From Mauremys mutica (Eukaryota > Chordata > Testudines > Geoemydidae): a stretch of 64,000 bases of DNA. The position numbers and the translations under genes were made by a program. Below, in pieces: positions 33,503 through 43,984 of this stretch. Numbering within the stretch: the first letter of the stretch is position 1; each line of letters starts with the position of its first letter. Under the pieces are notes generated by a model. It saw nothing but the letters and a program-made list of their open reading frames with translations. It made no database searches and had not been told where the DNA came from. The DNA is taken from positions 274,828,045 to 274,892,044 of the forward strand of contig NC_059072.1 in assembly GCF_020497125.1 (NCBI RefSeq), in the 5' to 3' direction.

Positions 33503-33805
33503 ATGCAGTATTTGCAGACCGAGATCACCCTGAGGCGGGTCACTCGTGCCCAGAAAGACCGCATGTTACGGGACGCACTGCACAGACCAGGACCATATGC
33601 AGCAATGCTAGTAGAGGCGATGGTTCCACTCTATATTCGGATGTCCTGGCGTGGAAGAGTCTGCTTCCACGGAGCGCCCAACAAGCGACCTCTTCCGACG
33701 AACCTCATGCGGAGGCTTTGCGAGGAACTGAATGACACCTTCGTAGAAATGTCGCTAGAGGACTATTTTTCTATCCCCATTTGTGTGGACCTTCTCTTTA
33801 TATAG
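33503..33805 (+). CDS. 100-aa Harbinger accessory protein, copy C (unknown function)
   Basis: Third intact copy of the small ORF, inside the intron (33038-34007) of the antisense Myb/SANT-like gene. The ATG directly follows CCCTACTTAG. A donor-like CTGGTAAGCC at about 33252 and a preceding TCATTGG box are conserved with copy B, suggesting a non-coding first exon and an intron of about 250 bp. AATAAA is at 33978-33983, about 24 bp before the Myb/SANT donor. Length is exactly 100 residues, as in copies A and B. The C-terminal codons and following AT-rich sequence are tandemly duplicated (second copy near 33873), but the first stop keeps the normal length. Function unknown. Confidence 0.82.
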   Translation: MQYLQTEITLRRVTRAQKDRMLRDALHRPGPYAAMLVEAMVPLYIRMSWRGRVCFHGAPNKRPLPTNLMRRLCEELNDTFVEMSLEDYFSIPICVDLLFI

Positions 33806-33935
33806 TTTAATATATATTATAGTTTAATATTTAGAATGTTTTAATTTGTAAATATTTAGAATTTCTTAAAGTCCATTTGTGTGGACCTTCTCTTCATATA
33901 ATTTAATATATATTATAGTTTAATATTTAGAATTT
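33777..33935. repeat. 96-bp tandem duplication after the small ORF
   Basis: CCATTTGTGTGGACCTTCTC at 33777 recurs at 33873, followed in both by TATAGTTTAATATTTAGAAT-type sequence. The copies differ slightly. Absent from copies A and B. Confidence 0.85.
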
Positions 33936-34007
33936 TGTAAATACTGTTTCTATTTTTTCTATAACAATGTTATAAAAAATAAATGTTTATACGTGTGTTG
34001 CACTTAC

Positions 34008-34584
34008 CGCCTGATCCTTCCCCTGATTCCGAGTCCTGGTTAACGGGCGGGGAGGGTTGGTAGGGGATCTCTGTGAGGGTGATGAAGAGATCCTGGCTGT
34101 CAGGGAAAGCGGGAGTGGGTTCCATGTCGCCTGCGCCGTCCTCTAAAGACCCTTCCTCATCTTCCCCATCGGCGAACAGGGAGGGGGAACTGTCCCGGTA
34201 CACTATTCCGTCCTCGGAGTCCACCGTCACTGGTGGGGCACTGGTGGCAGACCCACCTAGAATGGCATGCAGTGCCTCGTAGAAGCGGCATGTCTGGGGC
34301 TGGGCTCCGGAGCGTCCGTTTGCCGCTCTGACTTTTTGATACCCTTGTCTTAGGTCCTTCACTTTCACGCGGCACTGCATCGCATCCCGGCTGTATCCTT
34401 TGTCTTTCATGGCTTTAGAGACCTTCTCGAAGGTCTTCGCGTTCCGCTTGTTGGAGCGCAGCTCCGAGAGCACAGACTCCTCGCCCCACACAGCGATCAG
34501 ATCCTGGACTTCCCGGTCAGTCCATGCTGGGGACCTCTTTCTAGTCTGGGATTGCCCGGACTCCTCTGCTGGAGAGCTCTGCAT
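34008..34584 (-). CDS. Myb/SANT-like DNA-binding protein, exon 1, copy C
   Basis: 577-nt first exon beginning at MQSS (34584); an in-frame Met at 34734 is further upstream. Ends in phase 1 before GTAAGT (34007-34002). Carries the same trihelix-like domain (RSPAWTDREVQDLIAVW, NAKTFEKVSKAM, QCRVKVKDLRQGYQK, TCRFYEALHAILGG) and acidic tail as copies A and B. About 85% identical to copy B by eye. The long ORF continuing past the donor to 33970 is a read-through into the intron. Confidence 0.88.
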
Positions 34585-34977
34585 CGTTGCAGGTGCTGCG
34601 GAGCTCGCCCCGATGTGCAACCAGAACGTCAGATTCAAACCGCCCAGACAGGAAAATGAATTCAAATTTTCGCGGGTCATTTCCTGTGTGGCTGGCCAGA
34701 GAATCCAAGCTCGGACTGCTGTCCAGAGCGTCAACAGAGTGGTGCACTGTGGGATAGCTCCCGGAGCTGCTAAGTTCGATTAGCATCCACACCAAGCCTA
34801 ATTCGAGCTAGCAAGTGCGAATTTAGCGTTACTCCACCTGCCGGGGTGGAGTACCAAATTCGAACTAAAGAGCCCTCTAGTTCGAATTAAATGGCTTCCT
34901 GGTGTGGACGGTTGAGCGGTTAGTTCGAATTAACGCTGATAAATTCGAATTAAAGTCCTAGTGTAGACCAGGCCTAA

Positions 34978-35725
34978 CTCCCATTAATTGAAATAAATGC
35001 CATGTGACTTAATTCTCACCATTTTGAAAATGTAGAAGCTAAAATCTTGCATTGTCATTCTAAAGTAAAACTACCAAATTTGGATTTTCAAACTGATAGT
35101 ATAAAACTTCAGTTTTGTATGACTAAAATATCTATTCCAAATATAACTAGGTCTAACAAAAATAGAAAACAGCCCCAAAATCAGTTGATTAATTCAAACT
35201 TCCAGTAATCTTGAACCATTATCAAATATTTTCAGTGCAATTAGAATCAGTCTCCCTGTCTATGCAAGTCAAATTTTTCTTGTACCCCCAAAATTTAGCA
35301 AAATGTTCCAAATATCTTTGGTTTCACACTAGCACAGACCAGAATGGATTTACAAGCTGCCATCATTTAAAAGCTGCCTCTCACAAGCTGCCTGACCTTT
35401 ATCTATTTCAATATGAAAATTTGACTTCCTGTACCAGATAGAAAATATGCTCATATGAATATACAGTGGATGATTTTATGATGTGTAGGGAAAAGTAACA
35501 CATAAATATGCAATAATGCAAAATAAGAAATTAATGCAACATTATTATTTAGAGTTTAACTGAACAAAGGTCTAAAATGTATTTAAAGTGACTTATCTTG
35601 AAGTATTTAGAACAAATTTCAAAATTCAAGCTCCTAAATCTATACTAAGACACACACAAATCCCAACAATTTCAAGGGGAACTTCAGGAGCTCAGCATAT
35701 TTAAAAGGGACAGATTCTCTTACTC
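34978..35725. other. Unassigned AT-rich sequence
   Basis: No gene or clear repeat recognised. Confidence 0.5.
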
Positions 35726-36958
35726 ATGTGGGATATTATTTTAGTCCCTGAGCAGAGCTCGGTCCTGGGTCCAGTTGTGTTCAATATCTTCATAAGTGAT
35801 TTAGAAAATAGCATAGAGACTACACTTATAAAGTCTGCATACAATACAAAGGCAGGAGGGGTTTTAAGTGCTTTGGAGGATAGGATTAAAATTCAAAATG
35901 ATCGGAAGTAAAGAGGATGAAACTCACAATTCACTAAGGACAAATCAAAGTACTCCACTTAGGAAAGAACAATCAATTGCACACATACAAAATGGTAAAT
36001 GACTGCCTAGGAAGGAGTTTTTCAGAAAGGGATCTGGGGACCTATGAGTAAACAATCTAACACTACTGGGAAAAATTGAACATCATTCTGGGAAGTTTGT
36101 AAGGAATTTTGTAAGCAAGTCATGATAAGCAATTATTTCTATATATTCTGCTTCACACTGATAAGCCCTCATTGGAGTATTGTGTCCAGTTCTGGGGGCC
36201 ACATTTCAGGAAAAATGTGGACAAATTGGAGAAAGTCCAGAGAAGTGCAACAAAAATTATTTAAGATCCAGAAAACATGATCTTTGAGGTAAGATTGAAA
36301 AAAAAATGAGCTTGTTTAGTCCGGAGAAGAGAAGACTCAGGCCTGGTCTACACTGTGTGTGTGGTGGGGAATCGATCTAAGATATGCAACGTCAGCTATA
36401 AGAATAGTGTAGCTGAAGTTGACATATCTTAGATTGACTTAGAATCATTTAATTCGCATCTTCGCGGTGTGGGATCTACGGCTGCCGCTTCTCCCGTCAA
36501 CTTTGCTTTCGCCTCTTACCGAGCTGGAGTTCAGAAGTCAACGGGAGATCGATCGGGGATCAATTTATTGCATCTACACTACATGCAATAAATCAATCCC
36601 CAATAGATCGATCGCTACTCGCCGATCCAGCAGGTAGTGTAGACGTACTCTGAGAGGGGACATCATAACAGTTTTCAAGTACATTAAAAATTGTTAGAAG
36701 GAGGAGGGAAGTGTTCTCCTTAACCTTTGAGAATAGGACAAGAAGCAATGAGCTTAAGTTGCAACAAGGGCAGTTTAGGTTGGACATTAGGAAAAAGTTC
36801 TAGGGAAGTTATGGAATCTCCGTCATTAGAGATTTTTAAGAGCAGATTAGACAAACACCTGTCAGGGATGGTCTAGTTATTATTTAGTCCTGACCTGAGT
36901 GCAGAGGAGGCCCCTTCCAGTTCTACACTTTTATGATTCTATGATTCTATGTGTAGTG
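35726..36958 (+). mobile_element. CR1 LINE 3' end, split by a MITE
   Basis: Plus-strand CR1. The 5' part has SSVLGPVVFNIFISDLE (reverse-transcriptase region) and a decayed FADD equivalent (SAYNTKAGG) near 35840. The right part contains GAGATTTTTAAGAGCAGATT and ends in an octamer tail TATGATTCTATGATTCTATG at about 36940-36958. A MITE at 36339-36652 interrupts it between GAAGACT and GAGAGGGGACAT. 5'-truncated and inactive. Confidence 0.85.
36339..36652. mobile_element. MITE inserted in CR1
   Basis: Ends CAGGCCTGGTCTACACT and, inverted, CAGAGTACGTCTACACT make an imperfect terminal repeat. The interior contains the inverted pair GCAATAAATCAATCCCC and GGGGATCAATTTATTGC. No ORF. Its insertion within CR1 sets the relative order: CR1 first. 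Confidence 0.75.
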
Positions 36959-36964
36959 ACATTT

Positions 36965-38042
36965 ACTTCAATGGGACTACATGCGGACTAAGATGCTACT
37001 CACCATAAAGAAAGGGTTTCAGAATCTGGTCTATAGTCAGGCCAGTTTTACTGAAATACCAAAGACCAGATTGTAGAGTCCTCTTTCATTCTGGGGAGTA
37101 TGTACATACATGAGTAGACCCATTGACATAAATAGAACTGTTTTTTGCAAGGAAGTTATCATCCACATTGTATAAAGGTTGTGGGCCTAATATAGATTTA
37201 AGACTCTAGTTTTCAGTACTAGGTTGGACCATTTTGTCCATAAGGCAAATGCATTAAGATACTCAAAGACTGCAAAAAAACTAGTTTTCTGAGATAACAC
37301 AATTATGTTTTTTTCAAACATCTAGTTATTGACTTTTCAACAATAGTTTTCTGACTTCCATAATATTTTATCCCAGGATCAATTTCTACATTTACTCTCT
37401 CATTATTTGAGAGTACAGGTGACACATTTTACAGGCAACAAGTTGTCAAATTAAAGATTGTGAGCAGAAAAAAAAAAGTACCAGGTCAATGGAACCAGGT
37501 TATTCAAAGAGTTATAGCAATTTTATGTTTGCGCCCACATAAAAATCTGCAGGTCTGAAGGACTGCCAGAACCAAATCACATTTTCCATGTTTGCAGTTA
37601 CAACCTCAAGTACAACTGTTCAGAGCACAGACCATCTCAGAAGGAACATGATGAATATTCTTTTTGCATCAACTTTGTGTTCTAATAATCGTATTTGCCT
37701 CATTTTTTTTTATTTAGTCAAATGGGGTTTTAGAACAATCAAAATAGCAAATAGTACTTTGGAAAGTTAACCACATCAAAGCAAAATTAATGAAAGCTAG
37801 TAGAATGACTAGAAGTCAGCCAATCATGAGGCAGCAGGGACCCTCTAATTCACAAAATGTTCTGTAGTTATGATCAAAAATAATCTCCTATACCCTAAAA
37901 TATGTGTAAATCCTCTATTTATACAGTCTGTGAAACCACAATCTCTCTGTCATGCAAACATTTGTGGGGCACAAGGGCAATACTTATTTAATCTTAAATC
38001 TATTCATTGAATACCAAAAGTTGTTATTTTCTTTTTCACATG
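36965..38042. other. Unassigned AT-rich sequence
   Basis: No gene or clear repeat recognised. Confidence 0.5.
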
Positions 38043-38047
38043 GTGGA

Positions 38048-38238
38048 TGTTGTGTATTTGGTTGTCATGGGTTTTGTTACTATGGCAACTGAGTTAGACT
38101 ATTAAGGGATAGCTCAGCCGGTTTCAACCAGCTGAGTGAGCTCTCTGTTTCTGTAAATAAAATGGAGGTTTTGGTTAGCTGTCTGCTCTCTGGCCTCAAG
38201 TGATTGCTTCCTACACCGGCTGCCCCTAGGACATAACA
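38048..38238 (+). repeat. 5' LTR of the Gypsy element
   Basis: 191 bp, TGTTGTGT...CATAACA. Contains AATAAA near 38157 and a near-palindrome around 38115-38138. Differs from the 3' LTR at three sites. Confidence 0.95.
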
Positions 38239-38239
38239 C

Positions 38240-38257
38240 TGGCGACGAGGATGGGAT
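38240..38257 (+). promoter_or_regulatory. Primer-binding site, tRNA-Ser
   Basis: TGGCGACGAGGATGGGAT, one base after the LTR, is complementary to the 3' end (with CCA) of tRNA-Ser(GCU) as I know it. tRNA-Ser priming is a known trait of Mag-type Gypsy elements. Confidence 0.85.
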
Positions 38258-38362
38258 CCTGGTGCTGCTCCAGTAACAGAAGGAAGTAGAAATCAAGGTA
38301 AAGACCAAACAAAGAAAAAAAGCTGCTTGTTTGCACTGACTGTGAAAGTGAAACTAAAAATC

Positions 38363-39568
38363 ATGGCTACTCTGACCAGGCCCCTGGAGCCTTTTGATGA
38401 GAATACAGAGCAGTGGCATGTGTATACTGAGCGTTTTGAGCTTTTTGGTATTGCAAATGACATTACAGAAGCGAAGAAGGTGCCAATATTCTTAACTGTT
38501 GTAGGGGCTAAAACCTACTCTCTGCTACGCAGCTTACTACACCCTGTTAAGCCAGAGACTAAATCTTACAGTGACATTGTGGAAATCCTGGGGTCTCATT
38601 TCTCCCTAAAACCACTGGTAATTGTTGAAAGATATAGGTTCCACAAAAGAGACCAAAAGGAAGATGAAACAGTTGTACAATTTGTAGCCATTTTAAAAAA
38701 GCTAGCAGAACACTGTGAATTTAAAGAGATGTTAAATGATGCCCTGCGTGACAGGTTAGTGTGTGGCCTCTGCAGTGAAGCTATACGGAAGCGCCTACTG
38801 ACAGAGGCTCAGCTTACCTTACAGAAGGCTGTTGATATTGCTGTCTCCATGGAACTGGCTACAAGGGAGGCACAATACATCGGTGCATCCCCTAGGGTGC
38901 AAAAAGTGTCACAAGAACTGACCCACAAAACGGTGCAGAGTCAAGAATGTTACCGCTGTGGTAAGCTGGGTCACCAGGCATCAGAATGCTGGTGTAAGGA
39001 CCTGGTGTGTCGACACTGTGGCAAAAAGGGACACATTGAGTATGCCTGTAAACAAAAGAAAAAGAGGCCTGTGGTCTGGCCGACAAAAAGAGGAACCTTG
39101 CATACCCTAGAGCAGACCCAGGATGATCAAGGTGACACCTCCTCACAAGAGGAAGTGCCACTGCATGTTTTGTCTTTGGCAGCGGGCTCACATGAATACT
39201 GGGTAACCCCCTTATTGGAGGGCAAACCTATACGCATGGAACTAGACACCGGTGCAGCTGTCTCGCTGGTTCCTGAGACTGTGTATAAGGAAAAGCTACA
39301 GCATCTTCCGCTTAAGGCAACAAAAACTGTTCTGAAGACGTATACAGGTGAAGCTGTGCCCATGTTGGGCACTATTGATGTTAAGGTGGAGCTCAATGGA
39401 CAGGCAGCTAAATTGCCACTGTTTGTGGTGAGAGGTGACTACCCAGCCTTAATGGATAGGTCTTGGCTTGGGAAGATTCAGCTGAACTGGGCAGAAGTGC
39501 ACCGGATGACTAAAGAAGAAACCAGTAACCCCTATACTAAGGAAACATGCTGCTGTTTTTGGAGATGA
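38363..39568 (+). CDS. Gypsy Gag and protease ORF
   Basis: Starts at MATLTRPLEPF (38363); a further in-frame Met at 38327 lies close to the primer site. The N-terminal two thirds are the capsid-like Gag region, rich in charged residues. Two zinc knuckles, CYRCGKLGHQASEC and CRHCGKKGHIEYAC, follow near residues 195-235 and would bind RNA. The retropepsin-like protease has ELDTGAAVSLVP (active-site DTG) near residue 295. After the protease the frame ends at 39568 in sequence that no longer aligns with the linker to reverse transcriptase; the correct linker is in the next frame, so a small indel near 39520-39540 has broken the polyprotein. Confidence 0.88.
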   Translation: MATLTRPLEPFDENTEQWHVYTERFELFGIANDITEAKKVPIFLTVVGAKTYSLLRSLLHPVKPETKSYSDIVEILGSHFSLKPLVIVERYRFHKRDQKEDETVVQFVAILKKLAEHCEFKEMLNDALRDRLVCGLCSEAIRKRLLTEAQLTLQKAVDIAVSMELATREAQYIGASPRVQKVSQELTHKTVQSQECYRCGKLGHQASECWCKDLVCRHCGKKGHIEYACKQKKKRPVVWPTKRGTLHTLEQTQDDQGDTSSQEEVPLHVLSLAAGSHEYWVTPLLEGKPIRMELDTGAAVSLVPETVYKEKLQHLPLKATKTVLKTYTGEAVPMLGTIDVKVELNGQAAKLPLFVVRGDYPALMDRSWLGKIQLNWAEVHRMTKEETSNPYTKETCCCFWR

Positions 39569-39569
39569 T

Positions 39570-42356
39570 TTGGGAAGTATGAAGGGAATCACTGTGACAT
39601 TGAACATTAAACCTGGCAGTCCACCAAAATATCTGAAAGCCCGAACTGTGCCATATGCCATCAGGCCAAAAGTTGAAGCAGACCTGGAGCGCCTGGTCAC
39701 CAATGGAGTCCTAATACCAGTTACCCATAGCTCATGGGCCACTCCTATCGTTCCAATAGTGAAGAAAGATGGCTCTCTCCGGATTTGCGGTGATTTTAAA
39801 GTCACTGTCAACCCAGTGTTGTGTGCAGAGCAATACCTGCTTCCCCGCATCGATGACCTCTTCGCAGGCCTGGCTGGGGGACAAAAGTTCAGTAAGATTG
39901 ATCTGAGTCAAGCATATTTACAGATGCACGTCGATGAAAAGTCCCAAGAGCTGTTGACTATTGTGACTCATAAGGGGCTTTATCGATACTGTCGCCTACC
40001 CTTCGGAATCACATCGGCTCCCGCCCTGTTCCAGAGGGCTATGGACCAGATCTTGTGTGGCTTGTCAGGAGTTCAGTGCTATCTGGATGATATCCTGGTC
40101 ACTGGAAGAAATGAAGAGGATCACTTAAAGAATTTAGAGGCTACCCTACAAAGACTGGAAGAGTATGGCCTACGAGTTCGCAAAGACAAGTGTGAATTCT
40201 TCAAGCCCTCTGTTGAATATTTGGGACACATCATCGATTCTGCAGGTCTTCATAAGGCCCCTGCAAAAGTTAAAGCTATTGTGGAGGCTCCCCCACCTCG
40301 AAATGTAAGCCAGCTACGCTCATTTCTAGGACTACTGAACTATTATGGAAAGTTCATCTCACAGTTAGCCACACTGCTAAAACCACTTCATGAGCTCCTT
40401 GGACAGAACAAGGCCTGGAAGTGGACTGAAGCCTGTGATGTTGCATTTAACAAAGCTAAGGATGCATTGTTAAATTCTGAAGTTCTAACGCACTTTGATC
40501 CATCCTTACCCCTGCAATTGGCCTGCGATGCTTCCCCTTATGGAGTGGGAGCGGTCGAGTCACACATTATGCCTTCGGGAGAAGAAAGACCTATTGCTTT
40601 TGCTTCACGCACTCTAAGCAAAGCAGAAACTAACTACGCCCAAATCGAACGTGAGGCATTAGGAATTGTTTTTGGAATTAGGAAGTTTCATCAGTACCTG
40701 TTTGGGAGAAAGTTTACTCTTCTTACAGACCATCGACCTCTGACATCAATTTTTGGACCCTACACAGGCATTCCCCCATTAGCTGCTAGTCGTATGCAAC
40801 GTTGGGCATTGATACTTTCTGCACACACATATGAAATCAAATATCGGAAATCCACTCTGCACGGCAATGCAGATGGCCTCTCAAGGTTGCCTTTACCAGT
40901 CAAACATCAAGATAGTGCCCAAAAGGAAATCTTCTACTTTGAACAGGTAGAGAATACACCCATCACTGCTACTCAGATAAAGAAGGCAACCCGCGTTGAC
41001 CCAATATTATCCCAAGTTATGGACCTGGTGATGCATGGAAAATCTCGACAAACCTCTCCGTTCTCACCCGACCTTGTTCCCTACATGTCCAGGCGGACGG
41101 AGTTATCGGTCCAATCTGGTTGTTTGTTGTGGGGGAGGCGTGTCATTATTCCACCACCCCTGAGATCACAGATGTTAGAACAGCTACATTCCGGTCACTG
41201 TGGAATAGTGCGCATGAAGGAAATTGCACAAAGCTATTTTTGGTGGCCTAGATTGGACAGTGCTATTGAAGAGAAGGCAAAAGCTTGTATGTCATGTCAG
41301 AGTGTAAGAAATGCACCCCAGTGGGCACCCCTACACCCATGGGACTGGCCTGAAAACCCGTGGCAACGTATTCACGTTGACTTTGCTGGCCCCCTTGAAG
41401 GAAGCATGTTCTTGGTGGCAGTAGATGCCCATTCTAAATGGCCAGAAGTCTCTATAATGCAGTCCACTACTGCAGAGAGTACTATCCAAAAACTATGAGG
41501 ACTCTTTAGTCGTTTTGGTCTGCCAGAACAACTTGTGAGCGACAACGGACCGCAGTTCGTCTCTCAGGAGTTTCAAAATTTTATGAAGGCAAATGGGATA
41601 CACCACATCACGTCAGCACCATATCATCCAACCACCAACGGATTAGCTGAAAGATTTGTGCAGACAATGAAAAACGCTTTGAAATCAGGAAAGGGACAAC
41701 ACTCCATTCAAAAGCGTCTGGATACCTTCTTACTTTCCTATAGAAACACACCTCATGCTACGACCCAGGCTTCCCCAGCCTTTCTAATGATGGGACGACA
41801 GCTGCGCACTTGCTTTGATCTGCTGAAACCTTCTGAACCCAGACAAACTGTGCAACATCAGCAGCAATATCAAGTCATCAGACAGGCACCCAGAGCAAAA
41901 GACCGAACCTTTAGCCCAGGGCAACCAGTTTTGGCTCGGAATTATACTTCCAGACCTAAATGGGTCCCGGCCACAGTCATCACTCAAACAGGACCTGTTT
42001 CCTATACAGTCCGGACTGCAGAGAATCTTACCTGGTGGCGACATGTAGATCAGCTGTTGCCAGGTCATGCCAGTCTTCAGGACCCATCTGCAGTTGAGGG
42101 GTCTGACTTCACCCCTCCTGGTGAGACACCGAATCATGAGTCACCTGTTTCTGCTACTCTGAAACCTGTTCCTGACTGTTCTCCTCCATTACTGCCGGCA
42201 GCTGAGATACCCCTTTGCCCAGTACGAGCTGATACCACCTACTCACCTATTCGTGCTGCGGACCCTGAGCCCCTAGTACTTTCGGGTGCAACAACACCAG
42301 AAGTTCGCCGTAATCCACCTAGAGACAGAAGGCCTCCTCATCGGCTGGATCTTTAG
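39570..42356 (+). pseudogene. Gypsy Pol (RT, RNase H, integrase) with a premature stop
   Basis: Reverse transcriptase: SSWATPIVPIVKKDGSLRIC, FSKIDLSQAYLQM (catalytic Asp), LPFGITSAPALFQ, CYLDDILVTG (YLDD). RNase H begins LACDASPYGVGAV. Integrase: HSGHCGIVRMKEIAQ...CMSCQ zinc finger, HVDFAGPL and VAVDAHSKWPEV (first Asp), SDNGPQF (second Asp), NGLAERFVQTMK (Glu), then a GPVSYTVR-type C-terminal segment. A TGA at 41496-41498 inside the integrase core splits the frame; the same frame resumes at once and runs to 42356. The stop looks like a CpG transition. Together with the upstream frame break this copy cannot make a full Pol. Confidence 0.92.
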
Positions 42357-42488
42357 TTAGGGCAAACCCACGGTTATGGGGCAAAAATAATCCCCAGGGT
42401 TTAGCCGGGAATGGAGGCAGTCTACCCTCCTTCTCTAGTTTAGTGTGTGTTTTATTTAGGGGATGTTCTTATTAGGGGGGGAGGAATA

Positions 42489-42679
42489 TGTTGTGTATTT
42501 GGTTGTCATGGGTTTTGTTACTATGGCAACTGAGTTAGACTATTAAGGGATAGCTCAGCTGGTTTCAACCGGCTGAGTGAGCTCTCTGTTTCTGTAAATA
42601 AAATGGAGGTTTTGGTTAGCTGTCTGCTCTCTGGCCTCAAGTGATTGCTTCCTACACCGGCTGTCCCTAGGACATAACA
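42489..42679 (+). repeat. 3' LTR of the Gypsy element
   Basis: 191 bp, same length as the 5' LTR with three substitutions. Preceded by the polypurine tract AGGGGGGGAGGAATA. Confidence 0.95.
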
Positions 42680-42684
42680 GTGGA

Positions 42685-43814
42685 GGCTTCTCAGTAGTGA
42701 CACAAACCTACCTGAGAGAAGCTAGGATATGATGATGTACTCTTACACACAGGTTCTTGTTTTCAATCCCTCTCCTTACTAATGAACAGGAATAATTTAT
42801 CCAGTGGAAATACCTCTTTCCTTTTCCTTGAAATGTGTTCATTTTTTAGAAGTAATCTGAAGCAAAACCTTTGCTGGGATTCTGAAAAATATAGATGGGT
42901 GGTTTTGTTTTTGTTTTTCTGCTTTCCATAAATGAATTGAATTTTTTCTCATTATATTTATGGCTGGTTCCTGAAGAACCATCATATCATGAGAGAGAGA
43001 GAGAGAGAGAGAAATCCTGCTTTTGTAAGATTTCCCACTCAATTTTACCACCTAAAGAAGTATAGTTTTACAGGAATTCAAAGTTTTGGGTGCCTATCTG
43101 AAATCCAGTCATATAAATACTATAACTCATACTACACACTGTCTAAACTCTTCTGCAGTCCCTTATCTTTTGCTGCCACAAATTCAATCTTTACTCAAAG
43201 CCCGAAAAATATTTGTGAGTAAATATTATGACGTCATGAAAATCAATATAAGAAAAATTAGTAATCATGCTTAAATAGTAATAAAAACACCTGATTTACA
43301 ATACACTCTACTATCTAAAGGATTTTAAACAGTTTAATCTTGCTTCAGAGGTAGAAAGATCTTTGCAACAAGTCGCATGAAAATCAATGAATGAGGGTCA
43401 AACAAGCAGACTAGTACCAAACAAGAGAAGAAATAAGCACAAACCGTATTGAACTATGCTGCAATGTATGGTAGACTTAGAAGTTAAAGCTATCTAAGAG
43501 TCAGGATTATTGTCTTGCATCTGGAAAGTATTACCATAAGATGCAGAGTCTAGCATGACATTTTGCTACAGGTTGAGAGGATTAGATAATACAAATGTTC
43601 ATGGTGAATTAATGGATTAAAGAAATTTTCTCTCTTGACACTAAATGCAAACTTAATTTAACCTAATGATGGTCACAGGCAACTCCCTGACTAGATCTAC
43701 ATGCTCTCCTTTCCTTGGGTGAACTATCTGCCTATTGTTCATAAATCATATAATCTCAGAAATGGCCATCTTCACTAAATTACAATAAAAGCCACACAGA
43801 GACACAAATAATTC
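42685..43814. other. Unassigned sequence with a (GA)n tract
   Basis: (GA)n microsatellite at 42991-43012. No gene or clear transposon. Confidence 0.5.
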
Positions 43815-43979
43815 TATTGCCTAGGCAGGTTGTGGCATCTCCATCACTGGAGATTTTTAAGAGCAGGTTAGATAAACACCTGTCAGGGATGGTCTAGATA
43901 ATACTTAGTCCTGCCATGAATTCTGGGGACTGGACTAGATGACCTCCCGAGGTCCAGTCCTATGATTCTATGATTCTAT
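43815..43979 (+). mobile_element. CR1 LINE 3' end, heavily 5'-truncated
   Basis: Contains GGAGATTTTTAAGAGCAGGT and GGACTGGACTAGATGACCTC, ending in TATGATTCTATGATTCTATT, the octamer tail. Only the terminal 165 bp is present. Confidence 0.85.
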
Positions 43980-43984
43980 TAATA

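Larger units (their letters stand above)
30220..34974. mobile_element. Complete Harbinger element, copy C
   Basis: 4755-bp PIF/Harbinger transposon in the opposite orientation to copy B. Left end GGGCTTGTCTACACTACAGG; right end inverted GGCCTGGTCTACACTAGGAC; TAA duplication at 30217-30219 and 34975-34977. Gene order from left: HARBI1-like nuclease (+), Myb/SANT exon 2 (-), 100-codon ORF (+), Myb/SANT exon 1 (-). All frames are open. An AT-rich 96-bp tandem duplication lies just after the small ORF. Confidence 0.95.
38048..42679 (+). mobile_element. Ty3/Gypsy retrotransposon (Mag-like), nearly complete
   Basis: 4632-bp LTR retrotransposon with a 5-bp target duplication GTGGA (38043-38047 and 42680-42684), 191-bp LTRs differing at three positions, a tRNA-Ser primer site, gag with two CCHC knuckles, protease, reverse transcriptase, RNase H and integrase, and a G-rich polypurine tract just before the 3' LTR. 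A frame break and a stop in pol make this copy non-autonomous. The near-identical LTRs indicate a fairly recent insertion. Confidence 0.95.
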
